A DNA stretch of 64,000 bases from Mycolicibacterium sp. ND9-15 (GTDB lineage Bacteria; Actinomycetota; Actinomycetes; Mycobacteriales; Mycobacteriaceae): NCBI RefSeq assembly GCF_035918395.1, contig NZ_CP142362.1:3261501-3325500 (forward strand). The letters are read 5' to 3'. Every line of letters begins with the position of its first letter. Positions within the stretch are counted from its first letter, which is position 1. The notes beneath the pieces are model-generated. The model was not told the origin of the DNA. It saw nothing but the letters and a program-made list of their open reading frames with translations, and searched no databases. Below are positions 60,120-64,000 of this stretch, one piece after another. The position numbers and the translations under genes are program-made.

Positions 60120-60237
60120 CCCCCAACACGAGCGACCACGATTATGCCGCGCGAGCCAGCCTCGAAACCTCCGCCGAACTGCACGAACACCACCACGACT
60201 GCCCCAGGCTCGGCATAACCACGACCTCGGGATAATT

Positions 60238-60819
60238 GGAGAAGCCGGGTTCGCGGAACCCGTCGCCGGCGTCGGTCTCGAAGTACAGAGTGGAGACGTC
60301 GAAGAGCACCAGCGAGGCCGGCCCCAATCCGGCGCGCCGGGCGCTGGCGGCGGCCAATGCTTGGCGCCACTTCGGTTGGGCATAGCTGGGCAGGCGCCGC
60401 TTGACGGTGGCATAGGACGCGGGCTCGACACCGACCTCCGCGAGTACTCGTCCGGCATCGATCTTGCTGGTGGGTTCGATGATCCGCGCAAGCACCAGAT
60501 CGCGAAACACATTGTCGCCCTTCGTGGCTGACTCGAACCCCAGGATCCGGTAGGCCGCGCACAATGCGTCCCACAAGTGCGTCATCCGGGTGGAGGTGAT
60601 CGGCAGCGGCTCAGATCCCGGCGGGGCGGTCACATCGAGATCGAGCACCGCCTGGTTGGCCGCCAACCGCTCCGACGCCGCCGCCTTCAGCGCGGCCAGC
60701 TCGGTCTCATCATGAGCCGAGCCCAGATGCTCAATCGATCGTGACCCGCGCCGAGTGGACCACACGATCTGCACCGCGGTCGCCCCCGAGGCGGTCTTCA
60801 CGGTGCGCACGTAGGCCAC
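60238..60819 (-). pseudogene. IS1634-family transposase, N-terminal part (copy C)
   Basis: The first 194 codons, identical to copies A and B, from the ATG at 60819 to GFS at the RIT boundary. Confidence 0.92.
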
Positions 60820-60931
60820 CCCGGCAGCCTAGAGCCCAGATTTAGTGCGCAAATTCTGCCCGATCCGACCAACAAACAGCAGTTCAGGACTCTGCGATGG
60901 TCGTCAATCCGGAAACGTGAGCCAAGTCAGG

Positions 60932-60998
60932 TCAAGAAAGCCAACCGTCAACCAACTTCAAACACGGACCACTAGCTAGGATCGGTTTCTCGTTCGTT
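60932..60998. repeat. 67-bp direct repeat flanking chimera copy C, right
   Basis: Partner of 55973-56039. It contains a 41-bp relic of the IS630 right end and the last codons plus stop of the glycosyltransferase gene, which therefore stays intact. Confidence 0.95.
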
Positions 60999-62255
60999 CA
61001 ACGACCGGGTGAAATGTTCCAGGAGATCGACGGCGTTGGCGACACTCTCAGCGGGTTTGGTCGTCTCGGCGGCGACCTTGCGGGCCCGGGCGACATATTC
61101 GGGAGCGAGGATCCGGCGCAGGTCCGCGACTAGCGCTTTTCGGCTAGCGGTCGAAAAGCGGCGCCCAGAGCCAACCTTCAGTCGTTTGATCTGAGCTGCC
61201 CAGACCGCTTGATCAAGCGCAGTCCAAAGGATTAACGTGGGAACTCCGGCGCGAAGGCCCGCGGCCGTGGTGCCCCCGCCACCGTGGTGCACGACCGCGC
61301 GGCAAGCAGGAAAAGCGGCGGCATAATTCAGCGTGCCCACCAGCTTGATGTGCTCGAAATGGGGGACATCGCTCAAGTCGCTCCAACCGGAGCACACTAA
61401 CGCGCGCTCGCCCAACTCCGCGCAGGCCTCTCCGATCATGGCGAGCGTGTCGGCGGGAGATTCGACCGGCGTGCTGCCAAACCCGAAGAAAATCGGTGGT
61501 GTTCCCGCGGCAATCCAGGATGCGACCTCTTCATCGGCATCCGTGGTCAACTCCATCGTCAGAGCGCCGACAAAGGGCCGCTGGCCATTCCATTTCGCCC
61601 ACTCGGCAGCCAGCCCGGGAAAGCACACCTCTTCGTAGGCCTGAATTTCCAATGACCCGCTTTCGGTGATCCGTCGTGGCACGGAGCGCACTGCCTTTGG
61701 CAATCCCAGTTCACGACGCTGCGCGTTATCGAACTTCTTCATTCCTCGCCAACTCGCCCACTCGTAGACCGCGAGTGCGGAACGACCCAATGACGACGGT
61801 AAGAAGGGAAGCATCTGGCTATTGGGCCGCACCGGGGAGACATGAACCGTGGCCAACGGAATATCGAAATACTCCGCGACGTTCGCTGCGGGCTGCTCGA
61901 AATTCAGAAACGTGACTAACAGGTCGGCCCCGTCCGCCAGCGTCCGCAGCGTCGTGGTGATCTCTTCCCAGTACGAGACGACGGACTCCCCAATTTCGCG
62001 CCACAACCTGATCAGATCTTGGATCTTCCAAATGTTGCGGAATGACCGCGTCCACAAGTCGCGGTGCGCGCCCCACCACTCCCGCGTATCCGGGCCGTAG
62101 ACGACCGCCTTAAGACCAGCCGACTCGGCGAAGCTAACCAGGTCAGGCGGGACTGCCACGCGCACATCGTGTCCGTGGCGTACCAGTTCACAGCCCAAAG
62201 CGACGCACGGCTCTATGTCGCCACGCGTTCCATAGCTTGCCAGCACATATTTCAT
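60972..62255 (-). CDS. GT1-family glycosyltransferase (GPL Gtf/RtfA-like)
   Basis: A 427-residue nucleotide-sugar-dependent glycosyltransferase. The N-terminal acceptor domain starts MKYVLASYGTRGDIEPCVALG, and the C-terminal donor-binding domain has the signature VVHHGGGGTTAAGLRAGVP near 325 and IFFGFGSTPV near 250. The pattern matches the rhamnosyl- and deoxytalosyltransferases of GPL loci (Gtf1-3, RtfA). It would attach a deoxysugar to threonine or to the terminal amino alcohol of the lipopeptide; which one cannot be told from sequence. Start at the ATG at 62255. The TAG stop existed before the IS630 insertion and is kept. Its former downstream partner is gap (54046-54834). Confidence 0.92.
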   Translation of the reverse strand: MKYVLASYGTRGDIEPCVALGCELVRHGHDVRVAVPPDLVSFAESAGLKAVVYGPDTREWWGAHRDLWTRSFRNIWKIQDLIRLWREIGESVVSYWEEITTTLRTLADGADLLVTFLNFEQPAANVAEYFDIPLATVHVSPVRPNSQMLPFLPSSLGRSALAVYEWASWRGMKKFDNAQRRELGLPKAVRSVPRRITESGSLEIQAYEEVCFPGLAAEWAKWNGQRPFVGALTMELTTDADEEVASWIAAGTPPIFFGFGSTPVESPADTLAMIGEACAELGERALVCSGWSDLSDVPHFEHIKLVGTLNYAAAFPACRAVVHHGGGGTTAAGLRAGVPTLILWTALDQAVWAAQIKRLKVGSGRRFSTASRKALVADLRRILAPEYVARARKVAAETTKPAESVANAVDLLEHFTRSLNERETDPS

Positions 62256-62573
62256 CCAGGCTCTCTCACCATGAGATATCCCCTGATCTGGCTGCCGGGG
62301 TAGGCGACGGCATATATGACAAGCGCGGTGTAGTGCAGGAGGTGACTATAACTTAGAAGATTGCGAACCTTGGCCTGTTGCAGGTTCTCAACGAACTCGA
62401 TCGAGGCCCGCTGGCGACAGCGCGCTTCGAACCGGCCACCTTGCAGCGTACGAGCACTCCTTGCCGACCCTATATCAGAGTTGGCCGTCCGCTTATGGCG
62501 GCGAAGAGTCAGGATCCGTTGTCAGAGGGTATGAATCGCTTCGAAATCATGTAGTCGGAAGTACGGTACAACA
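62256..62573. promoter_or_regulatory. Divergent intergenic region between glycosyltransferase and acyltransferase
   Basis: 318 bp between divergent starts, presumably holding both promoters. A short frame at 62461 is open across the acyltransferase start but has no family match. I see no convincing promoter hexamers. Confidence 0.4.
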
Positions 62574-63920
62574 ATGGATAATGTACTCGATCCGCTCGAT
62601 CAGCTCATTTTTGTTGCCGAGCGAGCGATGGGTATCGAGTCTATCCCACAATTTTTCTGGGTATATAACCGCCCGGTCGACATCGACGGTCTGCGGAAAT
62701 TCCATCACTACCTTAACTGGGGACGGTTAAGTCGCCGCATCGAGCGCTCACCATTGCGGTTCGGCCGCCACCGCTGGGTATCACCCGAAGGTCCATCCGA
62801 GCTTGAGACCGTCGCGACGCCTCGCCCGCGTGCAGAATTGGACGCCTGGCTCGAGGAGCAAGCCACCACCCGACCCATCGACGCCGAGCACGGACCCGGA
62901 TGGCACCTGGCAGTGCTGCCCTTTACTGACGGCGGCGCAGCGGTGAGCTTGGCCATCTCACATAGCATCGCCGACGGTCTCGGGTCGTTGGAGGCGATCG
63001 CGGATGCGGCCGATGGCCGCGATGCCCCGATCGACTGGCCGACCGCTGCGTCGCGCCGGCGGTGGCAGGCCGTGCGCGAGGACGCCCGTCAAACCATGTG
63101 CGACATTCCCGCTCTCGGCCGCGGCACGGTTGCCGCGGTACGGCTGGCTCGGCATGCCCGCCGCGAGGGTGGCGGAGGCGCGTCATTTACCAAGCCACTC
63201 GAGCTGCCCGCGGGCGCTGATGAGCCGCTCATGCTCCCAAAGGCAACCGTCTTCATCGATGCCGACGAGTGGCGGAAACGTGCCCACACGCTGGGTGGGA
63301 CCAGCAACGCGCTGCTGATGGGATTGACGGCCCGCGTGGCGCAGCGAATGGGACGGGTCACTGCGGACGGCTTGGTCCTAATGAGGATGGCGGTCAAGGA
63401 TCGCGCCGCCACCGGTGATACGCGCGCCAACGCGGCCACCAATCTCACACTCACCGTCGACCCCACACGCGCGACGACCGATCTGCGTGAGATCCGGGCC
63501 TCCGTCAAGCAAGCGCTGATCAGCCACCAGGAGACTCGCGACGACGAGCGGGCGATGACGTCCTTGGCTCCCCTATTGGGCCTGTTGCCCAAGCGGCTTG
63601 TCAGGCTCGTCGACAATACCGCCGTTTCATCCAACGTGGGTGTGGTCAACCCGGCCGTCATCCGGGCAGATGGCACGGACGCCGATCTCTGGGCCGGGAG
63701 GCTTTTCCACCGGGGCGTGACCAAAGCGTTGATGCACCGCGTGGGCGGAGCCTTGTACGTGGTGTCGGGAACTGCGCTGGGGCAGGTCTTTGTCTCCGCC
63801 ACTGCTTATCAGCCGGGCTATACCAACTCGAATGACAGCTTGCGACAAGACGTTTCGAAAGCGTTAGATGACCTCTCGCTCGCTGGCACCTATATCGGCC
63901 CGCCCCCAATCACGCATTGA
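62574..63920 (+). CDS. HxxxD-type acyltransferase (condensation/PapA/WS-DGAT superfamily), second paralogue
   Basis: A 448-residue paralogue of the protein at 52185-53594. The catalytic signature is SHSIADGLG near residue 130. Shared segments include PLRFGRHRW, GPGWHLAVLPFTDG, LGGTSNALLMG and AYQPGYT. The N-terminus DPLDQLIFVAE resembles the start of WS/DGAT-like proteins. Two such enzymes in one lipid locus could add different acyl groups or act at two hydroxyls. The ATG at 62574 is weakly preceded by ribosome-binding sequence; no other nearby start is better. The frame is complete, ending 80 bp before the window edge. Confidence 0.82.
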   Translation: MDNVLDPLDQLIFVAERAMGIESIPQFFWVYNRPVDIDGLRKFHHYLNWGRLSRRIERSPLRFGRHRWVSPEGPSELETVATPRPRAELDAWLEEQATTRPIDAEHGPGWHLAVLPFTDGGAAVSLAISHSIADGLGSLEAIADAADGRDAPIDWPTAASRRRWQAVREDARQTMCDIPALGRGTVAAVRLARHARREGGGGASFTKPLELPAGADEPLMLPKATVFIDADEWRKRAHTLGGTSNALLMGLTARVAQRMGRVTADGLVLMRMAVKDRAATGDTRANAATNLTLTVDPTRATTDLREIRASVKQALISHQETRDDERAMTSLAPLLGLLPKRLVRLVDNTAVSSNVGVVNPAVIRADGTDADLWAGRLFHRGVTKALMHRVGGALYVVSGTALGQVFVSATAYQPGYTNSNDSLRQDVSKALDDLSLAGTYIGPPPITH

Positions 63921-64000
63921 CAGATTTTCTCAACGTTGCCAGGTGACCACCCAAGTCAGTCAACGGTTTTCAGCGGCGAAATTTGGCAGAACGGGTGCGG

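Larger units (their letters stand above)
57010..60241 (+). mobile_element. RIT element, copy C
   Basis: A 3232-bp unit between 103-bp inverted repeats at 57010-57112 and 60139-60241. All three recombinase genes are intact and read rightward, against the split transposase. Confidence 0.95.
56040..60931 (-). mobile_element. IS1549-like (IS1634-family) element carrying a RIT element, copy C
   Basis: A 4892-bp element with the same ends and composition as copy B. The RIT is in the orientation of copy A (recombinases on the plus strand). It is flanked by 67-bp direct repeats and has no secondary insertions. Confidence 0.95.

Noticed and set aside
1..64000. CRISPR arrays, rRNA or tRNA genes
   Set aside because: No regularly spaced short repeats, and no stretch resembling tRNA cloverleaf or rRNA sequence, were seen on reading both strands. 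Weak tRNAs could be missed by eye.

Overview
The window looks like a high-GC mycobacterial chromosome segment. It carries a lipopeptide/glycolipid locus of the glycopeptidolipid (GPL) type that has been heavily interrupted by insertion sequences. The genus call rests on recognised families: an NRPS ending in a thioester reductase (Mps-like), a Mas/Pks5-type iterative polyketide synthase, a FadD28-type fatty acyl-AMP ligase, TylF-family sugar O-methyltransferases, a Gap-family membrane protein, and a GPL-type (GT1) glycosyltransferase. I cannot name the species.

Layout of the biosynthetic genes: NRPS (+, 1-9776, 5' end outside the window); Mas-like PKS (-, 20932-27231), convergent with the NRPS; FAAL (+, 27630-29366), divergent from the PKS; zinc-ribbon SAM methyltransferase (+, 29885-30862); two TylF-like methyltransferases (+, 31106-31933 and 39985-40824); HxxxD acyltransferase (-, 52185-53594); gap-like (-, 54046-54834); glycosyltransferase (-, 60972-62255); second HxxxD acyltransferase (+, 62574-63920). 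Together these could build a fatty acyl chain (FAAL plus PKS), a short lipopeptide released as an amino alcohol (NRPS reductase), then glycosylation, O-methylation, acylation and Gap-assisted export. That assembly is inferred from gene content.

Mobile DNA: slightly more than half of the window is insertion sequences, often nested. I count IS701 (one), IS1634/IS1549-type (three), IS21 (three), IS256 (two), IS3, IS481, IS630, and a Tn554-type tnpABC transposon. The most striking structure is a 4892-bp chimera present three times (11210-20240, 32136-37027, 56040-60931). It is an IS1549-like element whose transposase gene is split at one exact position by a 3232-bp 'recombinase in trio' (RIT) element with 103-bp inverted ends. 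The RIT core is inverted in the middle copy. Each chimera is flanked by a long direct repeat of target DNA (602, 67 and 67 bp). The first copy has since taken in an IS21 and an IS256 element. Its 9031-bp length equals exactly 4892 plus the two insertions with their 8-bp duplications, which confirms the boundaries.

Despite this, most biosynthetic genes remain open. The long target duplications leave complete 3' ends on the NRPS and glycosyltransferase genes. Fragments of genes (reductase 3' end, methyltransferase tails) record past duplication and loss. The NRPS shows patchwork identity between its first and third adenylation domains, with differences concentrated in the substrate-binding core.
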